DNA from: Streptomyces sp. NBC_00582
GTDB lineage: Bacteria > Actinomycetota > Actinomycetes > Streptomycetales > Streptomycetaceae
Assembly (NCBI RefSeq): GCF_036345155.1
Contig: NZ_CP107772.1
Location: 5,146,001 to 5,210,000, forward strand
Direction of reading: 5' to 3'
DNA: 64,000 bases
The translations under genes and the position numbers were made by a program. This document shows, in pieces, positions 37,106 to 48,383 of this stretch. The notes beneath the pieces were generated by a model. That model ran no database searches and was not told the DNA's origin. It worked only from the letters and a program-made list of their open reading frames with translations. Each line of letters opens with the position of its first letter. Position 1 is the stretch's first letter.

Positions 37106-37152
37106 AGAGAGCACAGACATGTCCCCGGAACGAGAGCACAGACATGTCCCCG
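37106..37152 (+). repeat. tandem direct repeat at the start of the secreted hydrolase gene
   Basis: Two copies of a 20-base unit, GAGCACAGACATGTCCCCGG, lie four bases apart (37109-37128 and 37133-37152; the copies share one further base to the left). The first copy contains the ATG of the following gene. The pattern resembles an insertion-sequence end; no transposase gene is adjacent. Confidence 0.6.
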
Positions 37153-38975
37153 GTCCACCCACGTCATCGGTGGCGTCCCACGGCGGCGGCCACCGTGCCG
37201 ACGGCGGCGCGCGCGGTGGTCGCCCGAAGCATCGTGGCCGTCGGTTGCTCGCGCGTCGGGGTCTCTGGGCGGGTCTCGCCATGGTGGTCGTGGCCGGCTC
37301 GGCTGTCGTGGTCAGCCAGGCTTCGGCGCAGCAGAAAACCCTGGATCCGAAGAAGTGGTACGTGCTGGTCAACCGCAACAGCGGCAAGGTGCTGGACGAC
37401 CGCGGCTCCGCCAAGAACGACGGCGCGGCGGTGGTGCAGTGGGCGCGCCACGGCGGGGCCAACCAGCAGTGGCGGTTCATCGAGGCGGGTGACGGGTACT
37501 ACCGGCTGCAGAACCGCACCTCCGGCAAGGTGCTGGACGACCTCGGCTGGTCGAAGACCGCCGGCTCCGCCATCGTGCAGTGGAAAGACCTGAACGCCAC
37601 CAACCAGCAGTTCGAACTGGCCAAGTCGTCGAACGGCTACGTGCGTCTGGTCAATCGCTTCAGCGGCATGGCTGTCGGTGTCCACAAGGCCGCCAAGGCC
37701 AACGGGGGCAACGTCGTCCAGAACCGCGACCGGGGCGGTGCCGATCAGCAGTGGAAGCTCGTCCCGGCCGGGAGTGTCGGCGGCGCCGGTACGCCCACCG
37801 CGCCGGGCAGCGGCGTTCCCGCAAGCCAGGCTCCGAGCGACACGCGACCGTCGCCTTCGTCCTCGTCTTCGTCGCCCGCGGCCGGTGGCGGCAGCTCGAC
37901 GCAGCGTTTCATGGGCAGTGACAAGGTGCTCATCGGCGGCTCGATGTCCGACGCCTCCGCGGCCGCCGCGCCGTTCGACATGCGCTACGCCTATGTGCAC
38001 AGCCAGCCCGCGCCTTCGTCGGAGTACTACACGGCAGCGCGCTGCAAGGACGGGTGGTCGGGCTGGTGGAGCTGCTGGAACGGCAGCACCACGGCGCCCG
38101 GCACGTACGTGACCTGGCGGGACGACGTGGCGGCCCACGCGACGTACAAGGGCGGCTCGCGTCCGCAGAAGATGCTCTGGACCTGGTACTCGTTGCGCGA
38201 CCTCGGGGACGCGGCAGGCGAGGGCGACGGTCCGGGCGAGGTCAAGGCCATCAACAGGCGTGACCTGCTCACCCGGTACCTGAACGACTACCGTTTCTTC
38301 CTCCAGAAGATCGGCACGTCGCACGACGCGATCGACCTTGAGCCCGACTTCTGGGGCTTCGCCCGGTCGCTCGGCAATCTGCACCAGGTTCCCGCGCAGG
38401 TCTCGGCCGCCAATCCGACCGATTGCGGATCGCAGGAGGACAGCGCCGCCGGACTCGCCCAGTGCCTGATGCAGATGACGCGCAAGTACGCGCCGAACGC
38501 CGGCGTGGGGCTGCACCTCTCCTGCTTCGACTGGGAGAGCAACCTCCAGAAGTGCGTCAAGGACTACACGGACCTCGGGGCACGGAACGCCGACTTCCTG
38601 GTCAGTGATGTGTCGGACCGCGACGCGGGCTGGTACGCGCAGTCGGCCCACGGCGGCCTCGACAAGTTCTGGAACGACCAGAAGGCCGCCGCCGCGCTGA
38701 AGTTCTACAAGACGATGGCCGAGTCCGTCGGCAAGCCGGTGGTCCTGTGGCAGATCCCCGTGGGCAACATGGCGCAGAACAACACCCGCAACCACTACAA
38801 GGACGACAAGGTGGACTGGTTCTTCGCCCACATGGACCAGGTCGCGAACGCCCACGTCGCCGGCCTGTTCTTCGGTCCGGGGCAGGACGAACAGACCACA
38901 GTCGAGTCCGACGGCGGAAACCTGATCAACAAGACGATCGCCTACCACAACGCGGGCGGTACACCGCTCAAGTAG
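37119..38975 (+). CDS. secreted CBM13 lectin with C-terminal TIM-barrel-like hydrolase domain
   Basis: 618 residues. A long basic N-terminus precedes a signal segment (GLWAGLAMVVVAGSAVVVSQ-ASA). A ricin-type beta-trefoil (about 78-222) shows three repeats with SGKVLDD and QxW-type motifs (NQQWRF, NQQFEL, DQQWKL). A Pro/Ser linker leads to a ~350-residue catalytic-looking domain with FDMRYAYVHSQPAPSSEYYT, MLWTWYSLRDLGDAAGEGDG, AIDLEPDFWGFARSLGN, VGLHLSCFDWESNLQKCVKD and VVLWQIPVGN. The D-x-EPDFWG segment and barrel-like strand order suggest a glycoside hydrolase, but I cannot place it in a GH family. The start codon lies inside a direct repeat, so the native 5' end may have been replaced. Confidence 0.75.
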   Translation: MSPEREHRHVPGPPTSSVASHGGGHRADGGARGGRPKHRGRRLLARRGLWAGLAMVVVAGSAVVVSQASAQQKTLDPKKWYVLVNRNSGKVLDDRGSAKNDGAAVVQWARHGGANQQWRFIEAGDGYYRLQNRTSGKVLDDLGWSKTAGSAIVQWKDLNATNQQFELAKSSNGYVRLVNRFSGMAVGVHKAAKANGGNVVQNRDRGGADQQWKLVPAGSVGGAGTPTAPGSGVPASQAPSDTRPSPSSSSSSPAAGGGSSTQRFMGSDKVLIGGSMSDASAAAAPFDMRYAYVHSQPAPSSEYYTAARCKDGWSGWWSCWNGSTTAPGTYVTWRDDVAAHATYKGGSRPQKMLWTWYSLRDLGDAAGEGDGPGEVKAINRRDLLTRYLNDYRFFLQKIGTSHDAIDLEPDFWGFARSLGNLHQVPAQVSAANPTDCGSQEDSAAGLAQCLMQMTRKYAPNAGVGLHLSCFDWESNLQKCVKDYTDLGARNADFLVSDVSDRDAGWYAQSAHGGLDKFWNDQKAAAALKFYKTMAESVGKPVVLWQIPVGNMAQNNTRNHYKDDKVDWFFAHMDQVANAHVAGLFFGPGQDEQTTVESDGGNLINKTIAYHNAGGTPLK

Positions 38976-38992
38976 CGGCAGACAAAAGACAG

Positions 38993-39031
38993 CGAAAGGC
39001 GCCCCCATCTCGTCGATGGGGGCGCCTTTCG
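38993..39031. terminator. bidirectional terminator between two secreted hydrolase genes
   Basis: A perfect 17-base stem, CGAAAGGCGCCCCCATC and its complement, around a 5-base loop between convergent genes. Confidence 0.85.
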
Positions 39032-39052
39032 TCATCCTCGTCGGGCTGAGCG

Positions 39053-41560
<2,508 letters not shown>

Positions 41561-41653
41561 TCACCCACCAGTTGCCGCCAGGCACCCGGAAGTTGCCGCG
41601 ATCAAGGGAAGCATTCGCACGGCCGCCGTCATCGCCCTGCCGCACAGCGGCGT

Positions 41654-42451
41654 TCACCGCGTCGGGACGAACCCTCCCCGGACCGACGTGGAGCCGCCCG
41701 AACCCTGTGCGTCGACGCGGTAGCCGTCGCCCGCGGCACTGCGCACGCCGTCGCCGTCGCCGTTGTTGAACTGCGCGGCGAACTCATGGTTCCCGGCCGG
41801 CACGGTCAGGCCCGGCTTGAGGACCCAGCGGTAGACCAGCGCGCCGCCGGCCTCCTGGACGGTGACGGTGAAGTCATCACCCGGCAGGGTCTGCCAGGTG
41901 CCGGTGTTCTTCGCCCCGCCGGTCTGCACGATCCGGATCTCGACCGTGAGCGAGGTGAGCGGCTGCGTCGTCTTGAGGACGAGGTTGCTCTGCGTCCAGT
42001 AGACGGTGCTCTTCGGATCCAGCGAGCCGGCCGAGCGCAGCGGCCCGTTCTGGCTCTCGTCGGCGGTCGGCGAGGGACTGGTACCGGTGGCCGAAGGGGT
42101 CGGGCGCGAGCTGCCCGGGGTGGTGGCCGGGGGTGGCGCGGCGGGGGTCGGGCGGGCCGTTGTCGGGTGCGGGGAGCCGGCGGTCGGGGACGGGGTGGCG
42201 GGCGTGGTCACGGTGGGCGGCGTCGACGGGGTGGCGACGATCGCGGCGACGGCGAGGCCGCCGGTCGTCAGGATGCCGCCGGCGGCGAGCCCGGCGAGAA
42301 CGACCCTGGTCCCGGACCTCGCGAACGGTCGCGCGCGGTGACGGACGGCGGGGCCGGCCATGCCGCGTTCCACCCGGGCCAGCATCCGCGCGCGGTCGGG
42401 CCGGTGGGCCTCGGCGGCCTCGCGCAGCCGACGGTCGATTTCCTCGTTCAC
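41654..42451 (-). CDS. single-pass membrane protein paired with a sigma factor (possible anti-sigma factor)
   Basis: 265 residues. A charged cytoplasmic head (NEEIDRRLREAAEAHRPDRA) is followed by one transmembrane helix (VVLAGLAAGGILTTGGLAVA), a long Thr/Pro/Ser linker, and an outer beta-rich domain (VYWTQSNLVLKTTQPLTSLT, VEIRIVQTGGAKNTGTWQTL). The GTG start overlaps the sigma gene stop (GTGA). The position suggests control of that sigma factor, but no zinc anti-sigma motif is present. The outer domain might sense a polysaccharide or cell-wall state (inference). Confidence 0.75.
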   Translation of the reverse strand: MNEEIDRRLREAAEAHRPDRARMLARVERGMAGPAVRHRARPFARSGTRVVLAGLAAGGILTTGGLAVAAIVATPSTPPTVTTPATPSPTAGSPHPTTARPTPAAPPPATTPGSSRPTPSATGTSPSPTADESQNGPLRSAGSLDPKSTVYWTQSNLVLKTTQPLTSLTVEIRIVQTGGAKNTGTWQTLPGDDFTVTVQEAGGALVYRWVLKPGLTVPAGNHEFAAQFNNGDGDGVRSAAGDGYRVDAQGSGGSTSVRGGFVPTR

Positions 42452-42978
42452 CGGTTCCTCCTCCCTGGCACCAGGTCCCCGGCCGCTCGTGCGCCCAGTA
42501 TCCTTTCCAGCTCGGCCATTCCCTTCGAGGTCTGGCTCTTCACCGTTCCGACCGATATGCCCAGCGCGGCCGCCGTGTCCTTCTCCGACAGGTCGAGGGC
42601 GTGTCGCAGGACCACGCAGGCGCGCTTGCGGAACGGCAGCCGGGCGAGCGCCGCGCGGACGTCCAGCACGGCCGCCGTGTCCGGCCCCTCCACCTTCTCG
42701 GGGCTTCGGGACCAGAACAGCGTGGTCCGGCGTCGCTCCCGGACCGTGCTGCGGATCCGGCCCCGCGCCAGGTTGGCCACCACACCGCGGGCGTAGGCGA
42801 GCGGGTGGTCGGCCTGCCGCAACCGGTCCCAGCGCTGCCACAGGGCGAGCAGGGCGTCCGCCGCGAGGTCGTCCGCCGCGTCGGTCTCGCCGGTCAGGAG
42901 GTGTGCCAGACGGGCGAGTTCGGCATAGTGGCGTTCGAAGAATTCGTGGAACTCCGCGGACGCGTCATCGAGGACCAT
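42448..42978 (-). CDS. SigE-family ECF RNA polymerase sigma factor
   Basis: 176 residues. Region 2 is EFFERHYAELARLAHLLTGE with DDLAADALLALWQRWDRLRQ, and region 4 is ARLPFRKRACVVLRHALDLS with EKDTAAALGISVGTVKSQTS, typical of the actinobacterial SigE-like ECF group. It is coupled to the membrane protein downstream and lies beside the xylanase gene on the same strand, so it could drive genes in this region (inference). Confidence 0.9.
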   Translation of the reverse strand: MVLDDASAEFHEFFERHYAELARLAHLLTGETDAADDLAADALLALWQRWDRLRQADHPLAYARGVVANLARGRIRSTVRERRRTTLFWSRSPEKVEGPDTAAVLDVRAALARLPFRKRACVVLRHALDLSEKDTAAALGISVGTVKSQTSKGMAELERILGARAAGDLVPGRRNR

Positions 42979-43381
42979 CCCCCGGTTCGCCCTCTCCTTG
43001 CCATGATGTGCGCATTAGTTGCGTGTTTAACAACAACGGGGGGCGCAGCCTAACAGTGCTCCGTCCGGGATTCGAACAGTGGTCGTGATCGGTTGCGGGG
43101 CGGTGAAGGCTGACCTGCGAGCTGGTCGATGCCGGGCGAACCGGACGCCGGTCGGCTGCCGATGTCCGGCTGCACGGCGGTGCCGTCGACGGTCAGCCGC
43201 TCCCTGTGGATGTCGGTGGTCCTTCACCGGTTCCGCTCCCGGGGGACGGCACGCCAGCACACCGACGACCAGCAGCGCAAGGGAATGCCCTTGACCAGTC
43301 CGCGCCTGCGCCACCGGTTGCGGCGCGGCGCGCTTCGTTGCCCTCATGCCCGTCCATCCGGTAGTTCGACGCGGCCTTCCT
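42979..43381. other. non-coding or decayed DNA upstream of the sigma gene
   Basis: 403 bases. It contains the promoter side of the sigma gene, including the AT-rich GCGTGTTTAACAACAACG near 43019-43036. The rest keeps no frame with consistent codon bias. Confidence 0.4.
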
Positions 43382-43590
43382 GCTCCCAGTCGCCGCAGAG
43401 GACGAGAAGGTTGCCGCCCCGACGCTGTTTTCTCCGCTCGCCGCGGTGATCGGGCAGTTCCGGTCACGTCATCCCCGGGTCCGGGTCCGCGTCACCTCGG
43501 CCGAGCGCCCGGAAGAAGTCGGTGAGGCGGTCCGCTCCGGCGCCGTCGAACTCGGCCTGACCGACCGTCTCGACCCCACGGAACGCGACT
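43382..43590 (+). pseudogene. LysR-type regulator fragment, effector-domain start
   Basis: The forward strand reads LPVAAEDEKVAAPTLFSPLA then AVIGQFRSRHPRVRVRVTSA and EEVGEAVRSGAVELGLTD, the start of a LysR substrate-binding domain. No HTH precedes it, and the similarity stops near 43590. A matching C-terminal piece lies at 44243-44444. Confidence 0.65.
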
Positions 43591-43817
43591 GGTGGAGTTC
43601 CGCCGGGGCGGGCTGCGCGGGGACGGCCGGGCGCGGCATGCCGGAAGGTGCCGACCTGCGGGTGGTAGCCCACTCGCGGGGGCTTCGGCGTCGGTGAGGA
43701 ACAGCGCCTGCGTCTCACGCGCGGTGGCGCCGATGACGACCTGGGCGCGGCCAGGGTGCTTGGTGGCCCAGGGGGCGGGACGGATCTCGGGGCGAGCTCT
43801 CCTGATTCATGCGAGGA

Positions 43818-43847
43818 GCCGGTCCGGAGTCGAAGCTCCGGACCGGC
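43818..43847. terminator. hairpin downstream of the dctA fragment
   Basis: A perfect 12-base stem GCCGGTCCGGAG around a 6-base loop, 25 bases after the dctA stop. Confidence 0.7.
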
Positions 43848-43871
43848 CGTCCCAGGGTTGCGTCGTGCGCG

Positions 43872-44245
43872 TCAGCCGATGGCAGGCACCGGGGCGGGGG
43901 CCGGCGCCGTCTTCGGGGCGTCGGCCTCGGCGGCGGGGGTGTAGGGGCTCTCCCCGCGCAGGACGGCCTTGGCGCGGTCCTCGTCGAGCCGGCCCTCCCA
44001 GCGCGCCACGGCGATGGTGGCGACGCCGTACCCGACGGTGCTGGTCAGGGCGCGGGCCTCGGACATGAAGCGGTCGATGCCGAAGATCAGTGCCAGCGCG
44101 GAGACCGGCATGTGCGGGATCGCGCTGAGGCTCGCGGCCAGGGCGACGAATCCGGAGCCGGTGACGCCGGCGGCGCCCTTGGAGGTGAGGAGCATGACGG
44201 CGAGCATGGTCAGCTGCTGGCCGAGGCTGAGGTCGAAGCCATGGT
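43872..44245 (-). pseudogene. C4-dicarboxylate transporter DctA, C-terminal fragment
   Basis: The reverse strand reads [49 protein letters not shown] and [20 protein letters not shown], the last helices of DctA-type Na+/dicarboxylate symporters with the native C-terminus. The rest of the ~430-residue protein is absent; upstream of about 44245 the frame reads an unrelated basic sequence. The fragment interrupts a LysR gene. Confidence 0.75.
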
Positions 44246-44444
44246 CGCGGCCGGCATCGGGGTCGCGCCGGCCCCGGCCCTGGCCCTGGAGGGCCTCCGC
44301 TTTGGCGTCAGCGTCCTGCCCCTGCGGCCGCCCGCCCCGGTCCGCCGCATCCTGCTGGTCCGCATGGCCGACCACGCTCTCACGCCCGCCGCCCAGACCT
44401 TCGCGGGCCTGCTGCGCGAGAGTGCCGCGGTGCGGACCGCCTGA
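44243..44444 (+). pseudogene. LysR-type regulator fragment, C-terminus
   Basis: The forward strand reads [40 protein letters not shown] and [18 protein letters not shown] before TGA, the classic end of a LysR effector domain (V-A-x-G-x-G-V-x-P). Together with the piece at 43382-43590 it looks like one gene split by insertion of dctA DNA. Confidence 0.65.
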
Positions 44445-44894
44445 GCGTCCCGTACACGCGCCCGGGCCGCCCAGGCGGCGACCGCGAAACTTGTCTGCCG
44501 GACCATGGCCGGTGACCAGATCGACGCGGCTGTCGGCGCACGGCTGCCGCCACCCCGCCCCCGCTCACCCTCGAGGTCGCACTGCGGGTCAGCGACGAGC
44601 CGACCGCCCGCGCCGAGGAAGCCGAACGGCTCCGCGCCGCCGGCGTCGACGCGCACGTCACCGAGCCGACCTCGCCAGGCGCCGCTGTCTGGCCGGCGGC
44701 CCCGCCAACCGGCTGGTCGCCGACGTCACCCGTACGCCGATCAACGCCTACCGCACCACCAGGTGACCGAAGAAAGCTCCCGGCTCGAGGCAACCCTTTG
44801 CGGGGCCTGTGACCACAAGGGATCGGATCCAGCCAGTTCCGGCGTCTGGATCCGCTACCTCTGGTGAACGGCACACAAGGAGAACACCTCTCTC
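44445..44894. other. decayed DNA and promoter region of the GH74 gene
   Basis: 450 bases. One frame briefly shows coding-like sequence ([20 protein letters not shown] then ERLRAAGVDAHVTEP), another ends NRLVADVTRTPINAYRTTR near 44766. No intact gene remains and I do not recognise the parents. AAGGAG at 44877-44882 is the ribosome site of the next gene. Confidence 0.4.
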
Positions 44895-47546
44895 ATGAAC
44901 AACCCCACGCACGGCAGGCGCCGCGGGCGTCATCGCCGTCGCTGGACCGCCACTGCAGTGCTGCTCGGCGTGCCCGCCGCCGTCGTGCCGTATCTCCTGT
45001 TCGCGCAGGACGACTCGCAGGCCGCGACGGTCGACGGCGACGCCTACTACCGGCTGGTGTCGGTGCGCAGCGCCAAGGTGCTGGACGTCAACGGCTACTC
45101 CACCGCCGACGGCACCCGTATCCAGCAGTGGACCGACCAGAACACCGCCAACCAGCAGTGGAAGCTGAAGTCCACCGGCGACGGCTACTACGAGCTCGTG
45201 AACCGCAACAGCGGCAAAGTGCTGGGCATAGCGGGTGATTCGACCGCGCAGAGCGCCGCCGCCGAGCAGCAGACCGACAGCTCCGCCGCCTCCCAGGAGT
45301 GGAAGATCAGCGAGGTGAGCGGTTCCGACGCCGTCACCCTCACCTCCCGCAAGAGCGGCCAGGTCCTGGACGTCCGCGGGGGCTCCACGGCCAACGGCGC
45401 GGCAGTCATCCAGTACCCGGGCAGGGGCAGCACCAACCAGCAGTGGAAGCTGGTGAAGTCGGCCGAGGCCCCGGCGTCCGGGACCGGCGGCGCGCAGACC
45501 ACGGCCGCGGCCGGACCGTATGTGTGGAAGAACGCCCAGGTGGCGGGCGGCGGTTATGTCACCGGGCTGGTGTTCAACCCTCGGGAGAAGGGTCTGCTGT
45601 ACGCGCGCACCGACATGGGCGGCGCCTACCGCTGGGACACCGGGGCCGAGCAGTGGATCCCGCTGACCGACTGGGTCGGCGAGAAGGACTGGAACCTGCT
45701 GGGCATCGACTCGATCGCCACCGACCCCGTCGACCCCGAGCGGCTCTACCTCGCGGCGGGCACCTACACCAACAACTGGGCCGGCAACGGCGCGATGCTG
45801 CGCTCCACCGACCAAGGCCGGACCTTCAAGCGCACCGAGCTGCCCTTCAAGCTGGGCGCCAACGAGGACGGGCGCGGGGCGGGCGAACGGCTGGTGATCG
45901 ACCCGGCGGACCACGGCACCCTGCTGCTGGGCACCCGCAAGAACGGCCTGTGGCGCAGCACCGACTACGGCGCGACGTGGAATCAGGTCTCCTCGTTCCC
46001 CGTCAAGGACGGGGCGGGCAGCGGCGGGGGCATCTCCTTCGTGACGTACGGCCCGGCCGGCAGCAAGACGCTCTACGTCGGTGTCGCCGACAAGTCCGCC
46101 CCCCTGTACCGCTCCACCGACGGCGGCAGTACCTGGCAGGCCGTCCCCGGGCAGCCCACCGGCCAGATGCCGCAGCACGGCGTGCTCTCCGGCGACGGCT
46201 CGCTGTACCTGACGTACACCGACGCCCTCGGCCCCAACGGCGTGACGGCGGGGTCGGTGTGGAAGTACACGCCGGCCGGCGGGACGTGGAAGAACGTCTC
46301 CCCGTCCAACGGCGGCTACGGGTTCTCCGGTCTGGCCGTCGACCCGCGGAAGCCGTCCACGGTGATGGTCACCACCCTCGACCGCTGGTGGCCCGAGGAC
46401 GAGATCTACCGGACCACCGACGGCGGTGGGACCTGGAAGGCACTGGCCGACAAGTCGGTGCGCAACGCCTCCGCAGCTCCTTACGTCGGTACCGGCATCG
46501 GCCACTGGATGACCGCCCTGGCCATCGATCCCTTCGACTCCGGGCACGTGCTGTACGGCACCGGCAACGGCATCTGGCGCAGCAAGGACGCCAACGCCGG
46601 CGACAACGGCGGCACCAGCCACTGGACCGGTGGGGCCCGGGGGCTGGAGGAGACCGCGCTGGCGGACGCGATCGCCCCGCCCGGCGGCGCCACCGTCATC
46701 ACCTCCATGGGCGACCAGGGCGGTTTCCGCCACGACTCCCTGACCGAGCTGCCCGCCGGGCGGATGAAGAACCCGCTGATGAGCAGCAGCACCGACATCG
46801 ATTTCGCCCAGTCCAACCCCTCGATGATGGTCCGCGTCGGCCGTGGCGGCGAGCAGGACGGCGCCTACTCCGCCGACGGCGGCACCAGCTGGAACGGCTT
46901 CAAGGCCGAGCCGGTCAGCAGCTCCCAGATGGGCCATGTCGCGCTTGCGGCGGACGGCTCCACCATCGTCTGGACCGAGGACGGTCAGGTCCCGTACCGC
47001 TCGACGGACAAGGGCTCGAGCTGGTCGAGGGTCACCGGTCTGGGCACCGACGCGGAGGTCGTCGCCGACCGCTCGTCGGCCACCACCTTCTACTCCCTGT
47101 CCGGCGGCACCCTCTACGCCAGCACCGACCGCGGCGCGACCTTCACCGCCCGGGCCGGCAACCTCCCCTCCGGCCGGCTCACGGCCGTCCCCGGCATCGC
47201 CGGGGACCTGTGGATCTCCGGCGGCGGCAAGGGGCTGCTGCACTCCACGGACGGTGGCCGCACCTTCACCACGCTCGGCTCGGTGCAGTCCGCCTCCGCC
47301 CTCGGCTTCGGCAAGGCGGCATCCGGCGCCTCCTACCAGGCGCTGTACCTGATCGGCACCGTCAAGGACGTCACCGGGGTCTTCCGCTCCACCGACAAGG
47401 GCGCCACCTGGCTCCGCATCAACGACGACGCCCACCAGTGGGGCGCCATCGGCAGCCTCGGCATCATCACCGGCGACCCCGACACCTACGGCCGCGTCTA
47501 CATCGGCACCAACGGACGCGGTCTCCAGTACGGCGACCCGTCCTGA
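44895..47546 (+). CDS. secreted CBM13-GH74 xyloglucanase-type enzyme
   Basis: 883 residues. A signal peptide (WTATAVLLGVPAAVVPYLLF) precedes a ricin-type trefoil (~48-192) with SAKVLDVNG, SGKVLGIAG and SGQVLDVRG and QxW motifs (NQQWKL twice, SQEWKI). The remaining ~680 residues are a GH74 tandem beta-propeller: GGGYVTGLVFNPREKGLLYA, RTDMGGAYRWD (first catalytic Asp region), WIPLTDWVGEKDWNLLGIDS, many S-T-D-x-G-x-T-W/F repeats, and GRVYIGTNGRGLQYGD at the end. It should cut xyloglucan or similar beta-glucans outside the cell. The trefoil is N-terminal here, unlike many GH74 enzymes with C-terminal CBMs. Confidence 0.9.
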   Translation: MNNPTHGRRRGRHRRRWTATAVLLGVPAAVVPYLLFAQDDSQAATVDGDAYYRLVSVRSAKVLDVNGYSTADGTRIQQWTDQNTANQQWKLKSTGDGYYELVNRNSGKVLGIAGDSTAQSAAAEQQTDSSAASQEWKISEVSGSDAVTLTSRKSGQVLDVRGGSTANGAAVIQYPGRGSTNQQWKLVKSAEAPASGTGGAQTTAAAGPYVWKNAQVAGGGYVTGLVFNPREKGLLYARTDMGGAYRWDTGAEQWIPLTDWVGEKDWNLLGIDSIATDPVDPERLYLAAGTYTNNWAGNGAMLRSTDQGRTFKRTELPFKLGANEDGRGAGERLVIDPADHGTLLLGTRKNGLWRSTDYGATWNQVSSFPVKDGAGSGGGISFVTYGPAGSKTLYVGVADKSAPLYRSTDGGSTWQAVPGQPTGQMPQHGVLSGDGSLYLTYTDALGPNGVTAGSVWKYTPAGGTWKNVSPSNGGYGFSGLAVDPRKPSTVMVTTLDRWWPEDEIYRTTDGGGTWKALADKSVRNASAAPYVGTGIGHWMTALAIDPFDSGHVLYGTGNGIWRSKDANAGDNGGTSHWTGGARGLEETALADAIAPPGGATVITSMGDQGGFRHDSLTELPAGRMKNPLMSSSTDIDFAQSNPSMMVRVGRGGEQDGAYSADGGTSWNGFKAEPVSSSQMGHVALAADGSTIVWTEDGQVPYRSTDKGSSWSRVTGLGTDAEVVADRSSATTFYSLSGGTLYASTDRGATFTARAGNLPSGRLTAVPGIAGDLWISGGGKGLLHSTDGGRTFTTLGSVQSASALGFGKAASGASYQALYLIGTVKDVTGVFRSTDKGATWLRINDDAHQWGAIGSLGIITGDPDTYGRVYIGTNGRGLQYGDPS

Positions 47547-47559
47547 CCCCGACACCCGA

Positions 47560-47593
47560 GCGGGGCCGCGGCCACAACGAGCTGCGGCCCCGC
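47560..47593 (+). terminator. terminator after the GH74 gene
   Basis: GCGGGGCCGC and GCGGCCCCGC arms, 13 bases after the stop. Confidence 0.7.
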
Positions 47594-47715
47594 CAAGGCT
47601 GAGGGACCTCGGGGAGGCGTGGGCCGTCGCAACGAGGGAGGACGCCGGTCCGGTGACCGGCCTGACGTGGCCCCGACCACCCGCGTGGCACGATCACCCG
47701 CCCGTCCGGATCGGA

Positions 47716-48165
47716 TCACCGTGTGAAGTCGGCCGCCTTGGTGTCCAGCGTCGTGTCGCCGTCCTCGGAGGTGGTCAGGACAGCCACGTGCCACAGACCC
47801 CGCGGGGACCCGTCGGCATCGGCGCGGGTGACGGTGACCTCATAGGTGCACCGCTCGGTGTCCCCACCCGAGGGCTTGCAGACGGCCGACTCGGCGGAGG
47901 CCATGTCCTTGGCCGTCAGCCCCTTCTTCGCGAAGGACGAGTTCGCCGGCCACGCCAGCACCTTCACGCTCTTGACATCGGAGGACTGCGTGACGTCCGT
48001 GGTGAAGGTCAACGAGCCGTCGCGGTCACCGTCGGGAGCGGTGTAGCGGGCCGTGCTGTGCGCCAGCGCCGGAGGCTGGTCCCCGGCGTAGGCGAGGGCG
48101 AAGGCACCGGCACCTCCGAGGGCGACGACACCGGCAGCCACGGACAGAACGACACGACGCGACAT
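47716..48165 (-). CDS. secreted DUF5707-type protein
   Basis: 149 residues. A signal peptide (MSRRVVLSVAAGVVALGGAG ending in AYA) is followed by a single beta-rich domain with SLTFTTDVTQSSDVKSVKVL, TAKDMASAESAVCK, CTYEVTVTRADADGSPRGLW and STSEDG-like strands near the end. The two cysteines (VCKPSGGDTERCTY) probably form a disulfide. These short secreted proteins of Streptomyces have no known role. The ATG at 48163-48165 has AGGGGA upstream. Confidence 0.75.
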   Translation of the reverse strand: MSRRVVLSVAAGVVALGGAGAFALAYAGDQPPALAHSTARYTAPDGDRDGSLTFTTDVTQSSDVKSVKVLAWPANSSFAKKGLTAKDMASAESAVCKPSGGDTERCTYEVTVTRADADGSPRGLWHVAVLTTSEDGDTTLDTKAADFTR

Positions 48166-48254
48166 GAGAGATTCCCCTGACAGGCTCGGCTGGATCACAC
48201 CGGCGCTCTCGGCGGCGCCGTGCACCCATCCTGGCCGCGCGGCGGGCGCCGGGT

Positions 48255-48380
48255 ATGAGCACGCGTACTCATCTCCGGCCTGAGTGGGGTGGGTACCTTG
48301 CTGATGTGCGTGGGTGGGCGAGTGAACTCGATGCTGCGCACGGACGGTTCGTGCACCGGTTCAGCCGGTTGGAGCAGTCG
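48255..48380 (+). mobile_element. possible transposase N-terminal remnant (IS701/DDE-like)
   Basis: The forward frame reads LRPEWGGYLADVRGWASELD then AAHGRFVHRFSRLEQ, which resembles the start of IS701-type transposases (W-x-x-E-L-x-x-x-H-x-R-x-x-x-R-F-x-R). Similarity stops near 48380, so at most ~40 residues remain. No inverted repeats were identified. Confidence 0.4.
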
Positions 48381-48383
48381 GCG

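Noticed and set aside
43592..43800. Reverse frame with TKHPGRAQVVIGATARETQA as a gene fragment
   Set aside because: It may be a scrap of some enzyme, but it is too short to assign and lies in decayed DNA.
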